64,000 nt of DNA from Delftia tsuruhatensis (GCF_903815225.1 NZ_LR813084.1:3142501-3206500), one strand, 5' to 3'. Counted from the first letter of the stretch, positions 18,027-29,899 are shown. A program made the numbers and translations. The notes: generated by a model from the sequence alone, not told the origin.

Positions 18027-20075
18027 TCACTCGAACTCCAGGATCACGTCATCCACGGCCAGCGAGTCGCCCTTGCCCGCGCTGATCTTGCTGACCACGC
18101 CGTCCTGCGATGCGAAGAGGATGTTCTCCATCTTCATGGCTTCGATGACGGCCAGCTTTTCGCCGGCCTGCACCTTCTGCCCGGCCTGCACGGCCACGTC
18201 GACCAGCAGCCCCGGCATGGGAGACAGCAGGAACTTGGACAGGTCCGGCGGCGCCTTGTAAGGCATGAGCCGGTGCAGTTCCCCGCCCCGCGGAGACAGG
18301 ACCAGGGCGTCGATCTGTGTACCGTTGTGGATGACGCGCAGGGCAAGCGGGTTCCTGGCCGTGCCACGCTCGACCTGGGCCGTGAAGGGCTTGCCGTTGC
18401 AGCTGCCCTGCACGCACATGGCACGCATGGGCGTCTCGCTGCGGAAGGTGTAGGGCTTTCCATCCACGGTGACCGTGCTGGCGCGGCTTTCGGCGTCGAA
18501 GTCCGAGACCTGCACCGAGCGGTACTGGTGCTGGCCGTCGGCGCCCAGCACCACCACGCAGTAGTCTGCCGACACCTTGAGTTCATGCCCGCGCATCTGG
18601 CCGCTGATGGTGGCGGCACGTGCGCGGTAGCGGCGGTTCATGTGCCCGGCCAGCGCGACCAGGAAGTCGGGATCCCCGTGCGGCACGTCCTCGGCGTGGA
18701 AGCCATGGGCGTAGTGCTCGGCGATGAAGCCGGTGTTGAAGTCGCCGCTCTTGAATTTGGGATGGGCCAGCAGTGCAGCCTGGAACGGAATGTTGGAACT
18801 GATGCCGCGGATCACGAAGGCGTTGAGCGCCTCGCGCATCTTGGCGATGGCGTCGTTGCGGTCGCTGCCGTGCACGATGAGCTTGGCGATCATCGAGTCG
18901 TAGTACATGGGAATCTCGCCGCCTTCGTAGACGCCCGTATCCACGCGCACGCCATGCAGGTGGCCGGTGTCGGCCTGCCACATGGTCTGCTCGGGCGGCG
19001 AAAAGCGCACCAGGCGGCCCGTGGAGGGCAGGAAATTGCGGAACGGGTCCTCGGCATTGATGCGGCACTCGATCGCCCAGCCGTCGCGCCGGACGTCGTC
19101 CTGGGCAATGGCCAGCTTCTCGCCGGCGGCCACGCGGATCATCTGCTCGACGAGGTCCAGGCCGGTGATGCACTCGGTCACGGGGTGCTCGACCTGCAGC
19201 CGGGTGTTCATTTCCAGGAAGTAGAAATCCTGGTCCTTGCCCACGACGAACTCGACCGTGCCCGCGCTCTGGTAGCCCACCGCCTTGGCCAGGGCCACGG
19301 CCTGCTCGCCCATGGCACGGCGCGTGGCATCGCTGATGAAGGGGGACGGTGCCTCCTCGATCACCTTCTGGTGGCGGCGCTGGATGGAGCATTCGCGCTC
19401 GTTCAGGTAGATCACGTTGCCGTGGCCATCGCCCAGCACCTGGATCTCGATGTGGCGCGGCTCCTGCACGAACTTCTCGATGAAGATGCGGTCATCGCCA
19501 AAGCTGTTGCGTGCCTCGTTCTGGCAACTGGCGAAGCCCTCGAAGGCTTCCTTGTCGTTGTAGGCCACGCGCAGGCCCTTGCCGCCACCGCCGGCGCTGG
19601 CCTTGATCATCACGGGGTAGCCTATGCCCCTGGCGATCTCCACGGCGGCCTCGGGCCCGGCGATGGGATCGTTGTAGCCCGGGATGGTGCTCACGCCGGC
19701 CTTGTCGGCCAGCTTCTTGGACGCGATCTTGTCGCCCATGGCCGCGATGGCGGCGTGCTTGGGGCCGATGAAGACGATGCCCTCCTCCTCGACGCGCTTG
19801 GCGAAGGCCTCGTTTTCGGAGAGGAAGCCGTAGCCCGGATGCACGGCCTGTGCGCCCGTCTGCTTGCAGGCGGCGATGATGCGGTCGGCCTGCAGATAGG
19901 ACTCGCGGCTGGGCGCGGCCCCGATGTGCACGGCCTCGTCGGCCAGCTTGACATGGCGTGCCTCGCGGTCCGCATCGGAGTACACCGCCACGGTCTGTAT
20001 GCCCATCTTGCGGGCGGTGGCGATGACGCGGCAGGCAATCTCGCCGCGGTTGGCAATCAGGATCTTCTTAAACAT
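18027..20075 (-). CDS. pccA: Acetyl/propionyl-CoA carboxylase, biotin carboxylase-BCCP alpha subunit
   Basis: 682 aa. Domains: biotin carboxylase N-terminal domain (MFKKILIANRGEIACRVIATARKMG), ATP-grasp (IKASAGGGGKGLRVA, EMNTRLQVEHPVTE, about 115-330), C-terminal carboxylase domain, a middle region, and a biotinyl domain with EAMKMENI (biotinylated Lys648). Carboxylates biotin for transfer to propionyl-CoA by PccB. GGAGG lies 5 nt upstream of ATG 20075. Its first 35 bp are duplicated 115 bp upstream (20156-20190), making a short leader frame that ends over this start codon. Confidence 0.95.
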   Translation of the reverse strand: MFKKILIANRGEIACRVIATARKMGIQTVAVYSDADREARHVKLADEAVHIGAAPSRESYLQADRIIAACKQTGAQAVHPGYGFLSENEAFAKRVEEEGIVFIGPKHAAIAAMGDKIASKKLADKAGVSTIPGYNDPIAGPEAAVEIARGIGYPVMIKASAGGGGKGLRVAYNDKEAFEGFASCQNEARNSFGDDRIFIEKFVQEPRHIEIQVLGDGHGNVIYLNERECSIQRRHQKVIEEAPSPFISDATRRAMGEQAVALAKAVGYQSAGTVEFVVGKDQDFYFLEMNTRLQVEHPVTECITGLDLVEQMIRVAAGEKLAIAQDDVRRDGWAIECRINAEDPFRNFLPSTGRLVRFSPPEQTMWQADTGHLHGVRVDTGVYEGGEIPMYYDSMIAKLIVHGSDRNDAIAKMREALNAFVIRGISSNIPFQAALLAHPKFKSGDFNTGFIAEHYAHGFHAEDVPHGDPDFLVALAGHMNRRYRARAATISGQMRGHELKVSADYCVVVLGADGQHQYRSVQVSDFDAESRASTVTVDGKPYTFRSETPMRAMCVQGSCNGKPFTAQVERGTARNPLALRVIHNGTQIDALVLSPRGGELHRLMPYKAPPDLSKFLLSPMPGLLVDVAVQAGQKVQAGEKLAVIEAMKMENILFASQDGVVSKISAGKGDSLAVDDVILEFE
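20041..20075. repeat. pccA 5' end, copy A of a 35-bp direct repeat
   Basis: First 35 bp of the true pccA gene. It matches copy B at 20156-20190 with one mismatch (TTT/TTC for Phe2), at an offset of 115 bp. Confidence 0.95.
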
Positions 20076-20190
20076 GGCGCCCTCCTGCGGCGATATTGCC
20101 TGCGCACGCTACGCGTGCCATGCATTCTGTTGAAACGTCTGCTACGCAGCCGTTTTCGCCGCGGTTGGCAATCAGGATCTTCTTGAACAT
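20068..20190 (-). CDS. 40-codon leader frame made by a duplicated pccA start
   Basis: ATG 20190 opens a frame whose first 12 codons copy pccA exactly (MFKKILIANRGE) before it departs into NGCVADVSTECMARVACAGN and a Gly-rich end. Its stop TAA (20070-20068) overlaps the true pccA start region (ATGTTTAA), so translation could pass from one to the other. The ribosome site before it is weak (CAGG). Either a translated leader peptide that couples pccA to pccB, or an inert scar of a tandem duplication. Too short to be a functional carboxylase. Confidence 0.4.
   Translation of the reverse strand: MFKKILIANRGENGCVADVSTECMARVACAGNIAAGGRHV
20156..20190. repeat. Partial duplicate of the pccA 5' end, copy B
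   Basis: 35-bp near-identical copy of 20041-20075. The 80 bp between copies are unrelated and include a small dyad, GCACGC-tac-GCGTGC. Confidence 0.95.
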
Positions 20191-20238
20191 CTTCGCAGCC
20201 TGTTTTTTCTGGATTCGATCTTTGATATCAGGGCCGGG

Positions 20239-21771
<1,533 letters not shown>

Positions 21772-21824
21772 GCTGCGATTCCTCTAACGTCTAACGGTAT
21801 CGGTTTGGGTTGTCTTGTCTGCGA

Positions 21825-22850
21825 TCACTGTGCTGCATTCGCGGGGCCGGCCTGCGCCTGCAGCAGGTTTCTGGCGGCCGTGCTGGCCGCGATGCGCCCC
21901 GCGGCCACGTCGGCCTGCATGCGGGGCAGCAGCGCCCGCACCTGGGGGTGCTGGCGAAAGGCCTGCTTGAGGCCGGAGTCGATGCGCTCCCACATCCAGG
22001 ACAGGGCCTGGCGTTCGCGGCGCAGCGCCAGCCGCCCGTTGGCCTGCTGCAGGCGCCGGAAGTCCTCGACCGCGCTCCAGAAGCCATCGACGCCCTGTTG
22101 CTTGAGCGCGCTGATGGTGATGACCCTGGGCTGCCACAGGCTTTCGTCGTGGTGGGCATGTTCGGGATTGCCGTGCATGGCCAGCAGGCGCAGGCTGGAG
22201 GTGATCTGAGCCTGGGCGCGCGTGGCGGCATGCGGGTCGATGTCGGCCTTGTTGATCACCACCAGGTCGGCCAGCTCCATCACGCCCTTCTTGATGGCCT
22301 GCAGGTCGTCGCCCGCATTGGGCAGCTGCAGCACGCAGAACATGTCGCTCATGCCCTGCACCGCGATCTCGCTCTGGCCCACGCCCACGGTCTCGACGAT
22401 GACCACATCGTAGCCCGCCGCCTCGCAGACCAGCATGGCCTCGCGGGTTTTCTCGGCCACGCCACCCAGCGTGCCGCTGCTGGGGCTGGGGCGGATGTAA
22501 GCATCGGGATGCACGGAAAGATGCTCCATGCGCGTCTTGTCGCCCAGGATGGAGCCGCCCGATACCGTGGATGAGGGATCGATCGCCAGCACGGCAACCT
22601 TGAGGCCGCGCGCGATCAGGAACAGCCCCAGCGTCTCGATGAAGGTGCTCTTGCCCACGCCGGGCACGCCACTGATGCCCAGGCGGAACGCACCGCCCGT
22701 GTGCGGCAGCAGGGCCGTGAGCAGTTCGTCGGCGGCGGCGCGGTGGTCGGCGCGCGTGGATTCCAGCAGCGTGATGGCCTTGGCCATGGCCCGGCGCCGA
22801 ACGGCGGGGTTGCCGTTCAGGATGCCGTCTTGCATTTGCTCGGGAGTCAC
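21825..22850 (-). CDS. meaB: Methylmalonyl-CoA mutase-associated GTPase MeaB
   Basis: About 341 aa. G3E-family GTPase that loads and protects the B12 cofactor of methylmalonyl-CoA mutase. P-loop GISGVPGVGKST at about 58-69, VLAIDPSSTVSGGSILGDKTRM, IVETVGVGQSE (switch with the base-binding region after it) and NKAD. Start is uncertain: GTG 22850, 10 nt after the mutase stop, or ATG 22835; neither has a good ribosome site, which suggests coupling to the mutase gene. Confidence 0.93.
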   Translation of the reverse strand: MTPEQMQDGILNGNPAVRRRAMAKAITLLESTRADHRAAADELLTALLPHTGGAFRLGISGVPGVGKSTFIETLGLFLIARGLKVAVLAIDPSSTVSGGSILGDKTRMEHLSVHPDAYIRPSPSSGTLGGVAEKTREAMLVCEAAGYDVVIVETVGVGQSEIAVQGMSDMFCVLQLPNAGDDLQAIKKGVMELADLVVINKADIDPHAATRAQAQITSSLRLLAMHGNPEHAHHDESLWQPRVITISALKQQGVDGFWSAVEDFRRLQQANGRLALRRERQALSWMWERIDSGLKQAFRQHPQVRALLPRMQADVAAGRIAASTAARNLLQAQAGPANAAQ

Positions 22851-22860
22851 TGCGGCGGGC

Positions 22861-25038
22861 TCAGAGGCTGTTGGCCTGGCGGATCTGTTCCAGCACATCC
22901 TTGGCGCTGGCCGGAATGGGCGTGCCAGGGCCATAGACCCCCTTGACGCCGGCGTTGTAGAGGAAGTCGTAGTCCTGCGCGGGAATCACGCCCCCCACGA
23001 AGACGATGATGTCGTCCGCGCCCTGGCGGCGCAGCTCCTCGATGATGGCCGGCACCAGCGTCTTGTGCCCGGCCGCCAGCGTGGACACGCCCACGGCATG
23101 CACGTCGTTCTCGATGGCCTGGCGCGCGCATTCCTCGGGCGTCTGGAACAGCGGCCCCATGTCCACGTCGAAGCCCAGGTCGGCGAAGGCCGTGGCCACC
23201 ACCTTGGCGCCGCGGTCATGGCCGTCCTGGCCGAGCTTGGCGATCATCACGCGCGGACGGCGGCCCAGTTGCTCGGACGATGCGTCGATCTCGCCCTTGA
23301 GCTTTTCCCAGCCCTCGGCCGAGTCGTAGGCTGCCGCATACACGCCGGTCACCTTCTGCGTATCGGCGCGGTGGCGCCCGAACACCTTCTCCAGCGCATC
23401 CGAGACCTCGCCCACCGTGGCGCGCAGGCGGATGGCCTGGATGGACAGGTCCAGCAGGTTGCCTTCGCCACTTTCGGCGGCCTGGGTCAGCGCCTGCAGC
23501 GCGGCCTCGACCTTGGCGGCATCGCGGCTGGCCTTGATCTGGTTCAGGCGGGCGATCTGGCTGTCACGCACCTTGACGTTGTCCACCTCGAGGATGTCGA
23601 CCGGATCCTCCTTGGCGAGCTTGTACTTGTTGACGCCGACGATGACATCCTTGCCCGAGTCGATGCGCGCCTGCTTCTCGGCGGCGGCGGCCTCGATCTT
23701 GAGCTTGGCCCAGCCCGAGTCCACGGCGGCCGTCATGCCGCCCATGGCCTCGACCTCCTCGATGATCTTCCAGGCGGCGTCGGCCATGTCCTGGGTCAGC
23801 TTCTCCATCATGTAGCTGCCGGCCCAGGGGTCGATCACATTGGTGATGTGGGTCTCTTCCTGAATGATCAGCTGCGTGTTGCGCGCAATGCGGGCCGAGA
23901 ACTCCGTGGGCAGCGCGATGGCCTCGTCGAAGCTGTTTGTATGCAGGCTCTGCGTGCCGCCGAAGACGGCGGCCATGGCTTCGATGGTGGTGCGCACCAC
24001 ATTGTTGTAGGGGTCCTGCTCGGTCAGCGACCAGCCCGAGGTCTGGCAGTGCGTGCGCAGCATCAGGCTCTTGGACTTCTTCGCGCCGAAGCCTTTCATG
24101 ATGCGGCACCACAGCAGGCGGGCCGCGCGCATCTTGGCGATCTCCAGGTAGAAGTTCATGCCGATGGCCCAGAAGAAGGACAGCCGGCCCGCGAAATCGT
24201 CCACATCCATTCCCTTGGCCGTGGCGGTCTTGACGTACTCCTTGCCGTCGGCCAGCGTGAAGGCCAGTTCCAGCGCCTGGTTGGCCCCCGCCTCCTGCAT
24301 GTGGTAGCCCGAGATCGAGATCGAGTTGAACTTGGGCATGTACCGGCTCGTGTACTCGATGATGTCGCCGATGATGCGCATCGACGGCTGGGGCGGGTAG
24401 ATGTAGGTGTTGCGGACCATGAACTCCTTGAGGATGTCGTTCTGTATGGTCCCCGACAGCTGGTCCTGGGCCACGCCCTGCTCCTCGGCCGCCACCACGT
24501 AGCCGGCCAGCACGGGCAGCACGGCGCCGTTCATGGTCATGGACACGCTGACCTTGTCCAGCGGGATCTGGTCAAACAGCACCTTCATGTCCTCGACAGA
24601 ATCGATGGCAACGCCGGCCTTGCCCACGTCGCCCGTGACGCGCGGATGGTCGCTGTCGTAGCCCCGGTGCGTGGCAAGGTCGAAGGCCACGGACACGCCC
24701 TGCCCTCCGGCAGCCAGGGCCTTGCGGTAGAAGGCATTCGATTCCTCCGCCGTGGAAAACCCTGCGTACTGGCGGATGGTCCACGGGCGGCCCGCATACA
24801 TGGTGGCCTGGGGACCGCGGATATAGGGCTCGAAACCCGGAAGGCTGTCCGTGTGGGGGAGGTCCGCCGTGTCTGCTGCCGTGTACAGGGGCTTGACTTC
24901 GATGCCATCGGGCGTGGTCCAGTTCAATGCCTGGATGTCGCCCCCCGGAGCGGCCTTGGCGGCCGCTTGGGCCCATTTTTGCAGGTCGGCTTGCGCGAAT
25001 TCCTGGCCGTTCTGCGCTGTCGGATGGTCTTGTCTCAT
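22861..25038 (-). CDS. Methylmalonyl-CoA mutase, single-chain, B12-dependent
   Basis: 725 aa, full catalytic subunit. TIM-barrel substrate domain ([80 protein letters not shown]) and C-terminal cobalamin-binding domain with [12 protein letters not shown], where the DxHxxG histidine ligates cobalt. Interconverts methylmalonyl-CoA and succinyl-CoA. Heads the operon mutase-meaB-pccB-pccA and is divergent from a GntR regulator. Adenosylcobalamin need links it to the B12 uptake genes at 56-59 kb. Confidence 0.96.
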   Translation of the reverse strand: MRQDHPTAQNGQEFAQADLQKWAQAAAKAAPGGDIQALNWTTPDGIEVKPLYTAADTADLPHTDSLPGFEPYIRGPQATMYAGRPWTIRQYAGFSTAEESNAFYRKALAAGGQGVSVAFDLATHRGYDSDHPRVTGDVGKAGVAIDSVEDMKVLFDQIPLDKVSVSMTMNGAVLPVLAGYVVAAEEQGVAQDQLSGTIQNDILKEFMVRNTYIYPPQPSMRIIGDIIEYTSRYMPKFNSISISGYHMQEAGANQALELAFTLADGKEYVKTATAKGMDVDDFAGRLSFFWAIGMNFYLEIAKMRAARLLWCRIMKGFGAKKSKSLMLRTHCQTSGWSLTEQDPYNNVVRTTIEAMAAVFGGTQSLHTNSFDEAIALPTEFSARIARNTQLIIQEETHITNVIDPWAGSYMMEKLTQDMADAAWKIIEEVEAMGGMTAAVDSGWAKLKIEAAAAEKQARIDSGKDVIVGVNKYKLAKEDPVDILEVDNVKVRDSQIARLNQIKASRDAAKVEAALQALTQAAESGEGNLLDLSIQAIRLRATVGEVSDALEKVFGRHRADTQKVTGVYAAAYDSAEGWEKLKGEIDASSEQLGRRPRVMIAKLGQDGHDRGAKVVATAFADLGFDVDMGPLFQTPEECARQAIENDVHAVGVSTLAAGHKTLVPAIIEELRRQGADDIIVFVGGVIPAQDYDFLYNAGVKGVYGPGTPIPASAKDVLEQIRQANSL

Positions 25039-25151
25039 GTTCTCAGGCTCGTGAATGACGGGTCGCCTTGAGGGTTCTCCCAGGGCTGCCGCAGTTTACA
25101 TCATTCATAATTATTCATTCAAAATATCTTTGCCGATACAATCCGGGCCAC

Positions 25152-25787
25152 ATGTCGACAAACACCCTCACCCCCCGCGCGCTCTACGAACAGGTCGCAG
25201 AGAAACTGCGCCTGCGCATCTTCGAGCATGAGCTGGCGCCCGGTGACTGGATCGACGAACTCAAGATCGCCGATGAGTACGGCATCAGCCGCACGCCGCT
25301 GCGCGAGGCCTTGAAGGTGCTGGCCGCCGAGGGACTGGTCACCATGAAGGTGCGGCGCGGCGCCTACGTGACCGAGGTATCATCCAAGGACATCGCCGAT
25401 GTCTACCATCTGCTGAGCCTGCTCGAATCCGACGCGGTGCAGGTCGTGGCCGAATCGGGCACCGATGAAGAGATTGCCGCCCTGCTCCACACCCACGAGG
25501 AACTCAAGGCCCAGACTCGGGATGCCGAGCGCTTCTTCGAGCTCAATGAGAGCTTCCACATGCAGCTGCTGGAGATTGCCGACAACCGCTGGCGCAACCA
25601 GCTCGTGGCCGACCTGCGCAAGGTCATGAAGCTCAATCGCCACAAATCGCTGTTCAAGCAAGGGCGCATCGAAGACTCGCTGGCCGAGCACGAAGCCATC
25701 GTGCAGGCCCTGATGCGCCGCGACGGCGCTGCGGCGGCACAGGCCATGCGGCAGCATTTCCGAAATGGGCTGGCGGCGGCATCCTGA
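25152..25787 (+). CDS. GntR-family regulator (FCD/FadR-type)
   Basis: 211 aa from ATG 25152. Winged helix at about 10-75: LYEQVAEKLRLRIFEHELAPGDWIDELKIADEYGISRTPLREALKVLAAEGLVTMKVRRGAYV. The C-terminal FCD helical domain contains FFELNESFHMQLLEIADN and EHEAIVQALMRRD, with His residues that fit the metal site of this class. Divergent from the mutase operon with a 113-bp AT-rich gap, so it probably controls propionate/methylmalonate genes; no clean operator dyad was found. Confidence 0.92.
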   Translation: MSTNTLTPRALYEQVAEKLRLRIFEHELAPGDWIDELKIADEYGISRTPLREALKVLAAEGLVTMKVRRGAYVTEVSSKDIADVYHLLSLLESDAVQVVAESGTDEEIAALLHTHEELKAQTRDAERFFELNESFHMQLLEIADNRWRNQLVADLRKVMKLNRHKSLFKQGRIEDSLAEHEAIVQALMRRDGAAAAQAMRQHFRNGLAAAS

Positions 25788-25959
25788 GATCAAAGAGCAC
25801 ATGGACTCCTGTCATGCCCCGGAGGGCTGGCGACGAACATTGCAGTGCAGCATAAACCTGCGCGGCGGCGCTTCCCATCTTCAAAGCTGACATCCTGGGT
25901 GCAGCAAGCGCCGGGCTATCATGGCCGGATTCCGTCACTTTGGCCCGCGCCTTTTCTGC

Positions 25960-27912
25960 ATGAGCATCCAAGACCCAGCACGTACTCCTTCCCTGGCCCT
26001 GAGCCTGCCCGCCGATGCCGGCATGGCCACGGCCACCACCTTGGTGGAAATGCTGGCCCTGCGTGTGCGGCAGACACCGGATGGCGAGGCCTATCGGGCC
26101 TATGACGAGGAGGCCCGCAGCTGGAAGTCACTGAACTGGTCACAGACCGGCGAGCGCGTCGCCCGCTGGGCCCGGGCATTGGCGGCACAGGAGCTTGCAC
26201 CCGGATCGCGCATCGCCATCTTGCTGCCCAACGGGCTGGATGCCATGTCCATCGACCTGGCCACCCTGCGCTGCGGCCATGTGCCCGTGCCCCTGCACGC
26301 CATCGACAATGCGGGCAGCATCGCCTACATCCTGGCCAATGCCCAGGTCTCCCTGCTGTTCGTGGCCCAGGCATCGACCTGGGACAGGATCTGCGCCACC
26401 GGCCAGGAATTGCCGCAACTGCGCAAGGTGGTCGTGGCATCGCCCACGGCCGCGCCGAAGACCGCACTCGACGGGCAGCAGGTCGCCGACGCGGCCATCG
26501 AGGCACTGCGCCGCATTCCCGTCCAGCCGCTGCAGCAATGGCTTGACGAAGGAGATGCCGCAGCCCGAACCCTGCCCTCCCCGCCGACGGCCGAGGATCT
26601 GGCCGCCGTGGTCTATACCTCGGGCACCACGGGCAAGCCCAAGGGCGTGATGCTCACGCACCGCAACGTGGTCTCCAATGTCCAGGCCGTGATGCAGCGC
26701 CTTCAGCCACGCAGCGACGACGTGTTCCTGTCCTTCCTGCCGCTGTCCCACACTTTCGAGCGCACCGCTGGCTACTATCTGGCGCTGGCCGTGGGTGCCT
26801 GCGTGGCCTATGCCCGCTCGGTCGCCCAGCTGTCGGAAGACCTCAAGACCCAGCGACCCACGGTGCTGGTGTCCGTGCCGCGCATCTACGAGCGCGTGCA
26901 TGCCAAGGTCATGGAGGCGCTGGCCCGGTCGCCCCTCAAGGCCCGGCTGTTCGAGACGGCCCAGGCCAAGGGATGGCAGCGCTTTCGTGCCAGCCAGGGC
27001 ATTGCGGCCGACGCGCAGCCCCCCCAGCCCGAACTGCCGGGCTGGATGCAATGGCTGCCCTGGTCCGTGCTCGATCACCTGGTGGCCAGGCCACTGCTGG
27101 CACAGTTCGGCGGACGTGTGCGCGTGGCCGTCAGCGGAGGTGCTCCACTGTCGCCGACGATCGCACGCTGCTTCCTCGGCATGGGCCTGCCCTTGATCCA
27201 GGGCTATGGCATGACGGAAACCTCGCCCGTGGTCTGCGCCAACACGCTGGAGGACAACCACCCCGCCACCGTGGGCCGGGCCCTGCCCGGCGTGGAAGTC
27301 AGGATTGGAGAGAACAAGGAACTGCAGGTGCGCGGCCCCTGCGTCATGCGAGGCTACTGGGAACGGCCGGAAGACACCGCGAAGACCTTCACTGAAGACG
27401 GCTGGCTGCGCACCGGTGATCAGGCGGCGATCGAGGACGGGCGCGTCCGCATCCAGGGCCGGATCAAGGAAATCATCGTCACCTCCACGGGCGAGAAGAT
27501 TCCGCCGGCGGATCTGGAGCTGGCCATCACGGGCGATCCGTTCTTCACCCAGGCCTTCGTCGTGGGGGAGGACCGCCCCTTCATCGCCGCCGTGGCCGTC
27601 GTCGAGCGCGGAGAGTGGCAGGCGATGGCCCAGCGTCTGGGCCTGGACCCTCAGGATCCGCAAAGCCTCAACCACCCTGCCGCGGAACGCGAGGCCCTTG
27701 CCCGCATCGAAAAGCAGGTGGCCAGCTTTGCCCGCTACGCCGTGCCCCGTGCCCTGCACCTGGAACTGGAGCCCTGGACCATAGAGAACGGGCTGATGAC
27801 CCCTACGCTCAAGCTCAAGCGCAACAACCTCATGGCCCGCTTCGACGCCCAGATCGCCGCCATGTACACCAAGCCCTCGGACCGCTGGCAAGGCCGCAAC
27901 GGCGCAGGCTGA
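25960..27912 (+). CDS. Long-chain acyl-CoA synthetase (AMP-forming)
   Basis: 650 aa from ATG 25960. ANL superfamily: P-loop YTSGTTGKPKGVMLTHRNVV (A3), FLPLSHTFERTAGYY, the A5-type motif QGYGMTETSP, the hinge region GWLRTGDQAAIEDGRVRIQGRIKEIIVTSTGEKIPP, and catalytic lysine region LTPTLKLKRN near the C terminus. The long insert around 270-350 and the GRIKEIIVTS core resemble FadD15/FAA1-like long-chain ligases. Activates fatty acids as CoA esters. Stands alone between a GntR gene and a chemoreceptor. Confidence 0.9.
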   Translation: MSIQDPARTPSLALSLPADAGMATATTLVEMLALRVRQTPDGEAYRAYDEEARSWKSLNWSQTGERVARWARALAAQELAPGSRIAILLPNGLDAMSIDLATLRCGHVPVPLHAIDNAGSIAYILANAQVSLLFVAQASTWDRICATGQELPQLRKVVVASPTAAPKTALDGQQVADAAIEALRRIPVQPLQQWLDEGDAAARTLPSPPTAEDLAAVVYTSGTTGKPKGVMLTHRNVVSNVQAVMQRLQPRSDDVFLSFLPLSHTFERTAGYYLALAVGACVAYARSVAQLSEDLKTQRPTVLVSVPRIYERVHAKVMEALARSPLKARLFETAQAKGWQRFRASQGIAADAQPPQPELPGWMQWLPWSVLDHLVARPLLAQFGGRVRVAVSGGAPLSPTIARCFLGMGLPLIQGYGMTETSPVVCANTLEDNHPATVGRALPGVEVRIGENKELQVRGPCVMRGYWERPEDTAKTFTEDGWLRTGDQAAIEDGRVRIQGRIKEIIVTSTGEKIPPADLELAITGDPFFTQAFVVGEDRPFIAAVAVVERGEWQAMAQRLGLDPQDPQSLNHPAAEREALARIEKQVASFARYAVPRALHLELEPWTIENGLMTPTLKLKRNNLMARFDAQIAAMYTKPSDRWQGRNGAG

Positions 27913-27980
27913 TCCCGCCCCCTACCCTGCAGACCGGCTGCCTTCGCATGTGAGGCAGCCATTTTCATTCATCGCTGTTA

Positions 27981-27997
27981 ATTCATGTAAGTTACAT
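27981..27997. promoter_or_regulatory. 17-bp repeat with dyad ATGTAA-G-TTACAT, copy 1
   Basis: ATTCATGTAAGTTACAT; the same 17 bp recur at 29838-29854, so the pair flanks the chemoreceptor gene. The inner 13 bp are symmetrical around a central G, which suggests a protein-binding site. The binding protein is not known. Confidence 0.4.
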
Positions 27998-28004
27998 CAA
28001 AGTC

Positions 28005-28035
28005 AATAGACAAAGGAGCGCCAGATGCGCTCCTT
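28005..28035 (-). terminator. Intrinsic terminator of the chemoreceptor gene
   Basis: Stem AAGGAGCGC (28013-28021) with GCGCTCCTT (28027-28035), 5-nt loop, followed on the minus strand by TTTGTCTATT. It lies 15 nt after the chemoreceptor stop. Confidence 0.65.
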
Positions 28036-28050
28036 CGGCCTTTGCCTGCC

Positions 28051-29652
28051 TCAATACGCAGGCAGCATGGCAACGGCATCTCCTGCCGCGCCTTCCTTGA
28101 CCGACGCCATCTTGAAAATGGCCACCGCCTGGGCCAGCACATGCGCCTGCCGCTCAAGGCTGGCGGCCGCCGCAGCGGACTCCTCCACCAAGGCCGCGTT
28201 CTGCTGTGTCACCTGGTCCATCTGGGACACCGCCTGGCTGATCTGGCCCAGCCCGCTGCTCTGCTCGACGCTGGCGTCCGAGATGGCGGCGATCAGCGTG
28301 GCGACCTGTTGCACCTGGGACTCGATGGCATCCATGGCCTGCCCGGCTTCGCGCACCTGGTTGCCCCCCGCCTGCACTTTCTCCGTGGAGGCAGTGATCA
28401 GCGCCTTGATCTCCCTGGCCGCCTCGGCGCTGCGCTGGGCCAGCGAGCGGACCTCTTCCGCCACCACGGCGAATCCCCTGCCCTGCTCGCCGGCACGCGC
28501 GGCCTCCACGGCGGCGTTGAGGGCCAGGATGTTCGTCTGGAAAGCGATGGAGTCGATCACGCCTGTGATTTCGGCGATCTTCCCGCTGCTCTCCGATATC
28601 TCGCCCATGGTGCCTATGACCCTGGCGACGACGCCCCCACCGGCACCCGCCGCTTCCTTGGCGCGCTCGGCCAGGGCGCTGGCCTGCCGCGCATTCTCCG
28701 AACTCAGGCCCACGTTACCCGCCAATTGCTCCATCGAGGCCGCCGTCTCCTGCAGGCTGGAAGCCTGGTGCTCCGTTCGGCTGCTCAAGTCCTGGTTGCC
28801 TGCCGCGATCTGGCTGGACGCCGTCGTCACCGACTCCACGCCGCGCCGCACATCGCCCACGATGCGCATCAGCGACTCCCGCATCGCAGCCATGGAGCGC
28901 AGCAGATCGCCCACCTCGTCGCGCCCCGCCACCGGGATCTCGCGGGACAGGTCACCCTGCTCGATATGCTGGGCGACCTCCACGGCGGCCTTCAGCGGAA
29001 GCGTGATGGAGCGTGTCACCACATAGCCCAGCGCAGCGGCCAGGACGACGGCCACCGCGAGAACGCCGTAGATCAGCCCCTGCGACCGGCCAAGGACCTC
29101 GCTGGAATCCTCGTAGACGTCCTCGGACGCCTTCAGCTGCAGGTCGACCAGCTGGCCGATCTTGGCGCTGATCGGATCGATGCTGGCATACAGTGCACCG
29201 TCGAATTCATCCAGGCTGCCCGGCTGCTTGCCGTCCAGCTGCCGCAGCCGCTGCAGCAGCCGGGCGATGCTTTGGTTGGCGGGTTCGAACAGGGACTGCG
29301 CCTCCTTGGCGAGCTCGGCCTCGCGGGCCGTCAGATGGGTGGAGGAATAGCTGCGCCATGCCGCCTCTATGACGGGCAGCGTGCCAGAGATGCTGGCGGA
29401 CGCATCCTGTGCCGTGAGCAGACCCGCATTCGCCTTGTTCACGGTGTCTATGACGTTCACGGCATAGGCGTCGGCAATCTGCTTGAGCTGCTTGAGCGGC
29501 AGCACCCGGTCCTGGTAGATGGTCTGCGTGCCCTCAAACACATGCCCCAGCGACCGGGCGCCGATGGCGCCCACCGCCAACAGGCATAGCAACAGGACAA
29601 GAAAGACCCCGGTCAGCCGGGCGCCAATACGTACATGGTTCAGTTTGTTCAT
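28051..29652 (-). CDS. Methyl-accepting chemotaxis protein (4HB sensor)
   Basis: 533 aa from ATG 29652 with GGAG upstream. Membrane segment at about 12-31, periplasmic four-helix-bundle sensor to about 185, second membrane segment ([20 protein letters not shown]), HAMP, then the signalling hairpin with [22 protein letters not shown] and the hyperconserved tip [55 protein letters not shown]. No C-terminal CheR-docking pentapeptide. Ligand unknown. A single-gene unit flanked on both sides by an identical 17-bp palindromic motif. Confidence 0.95.
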   Translation of the reverse strand: MNKLNHVRIGARLTGVFLVLLLCLLAVGAIGARSLGHVFEGTQTIYQDRVLPLKQLKQIADAYAVNVIDTVNKANAGLLTAQDASASISGTLPVIEAAWRSYSSTHLTAREAELAKEAQSLFEPANQSIARLLQRLRQLDGKQPGSLDEFDGALYASIDPISAKIGQLVDLQLKASEDVYEDSSEVLGRSQGLIYGVLAVAVVLAAALGYVVTRSITLPLKAAVEVAQHIEQGDLSREIPVAGRDEVGDLLRSMAAMRESLMRIVGDVRRGVESVTTASSQIAAGNQDLSSRTEHQASSLQETAASMEQLAGNVGLSSENARQASALAERAKEAAGAGGGVVARVIGTMGEISESSGKIAEITGVIDSIAFQTNILALNAAVEAARAGEQGRGFAVVAEEVRSLAQRSAEAAREIKALITASTEKVQAGGNQVREAGQAMDAIESQVQQVATLIAAISDASVEQSSGLGQISQAVSQMDQVTQQNAALVEESAAAAASLERQAHVLAQAVAIFKMASVKEGAAGDAVAMLPAY

Positions 29653-29837
29653 CGGAAGCTTCTCCAGCCCATGCAGCGCCGTCGACATAGCCCTTCGCTA
29701 TCGCATGCCGGCGCCCGCATTGCCTGCCATATCGGAAAGGCGCCCGGATTTCTTGAGAAGCAAAAATCAATAAATCCCCTCGCCTTGCCCTTGCCCGGCC
29801 GAACTTGCCCCACCACCGTTTCATGACTGGGAAATCC

Positions 29838-29854
29838 ATTCATGTAAGTTACAT
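29838..29854. promoter_or_regulatory. 17-bp repeat with dyad ATGTAA-G-TTACAT, copy 2
   Basis: Identical to 27981-27997. It lies 186 bp upstream of the chemoreceptor start, within the 247-bp gap between that gene and the FlxA-like gene; the rest of this gap shows no other feature. Confidence 0.4.
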
Positions 29855-29899
29855 TCACGGAATAGAACATGCCTGCCCAAAGGATTGAACGAGGATGGC

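Noticed and set aside
25090..25130. ATTCAT direct repeats upstream of the GntR regulator as an operator
   Set aside because: The copies are short, AT-rich and not symmetrical; no clean dyad supports a binding site.
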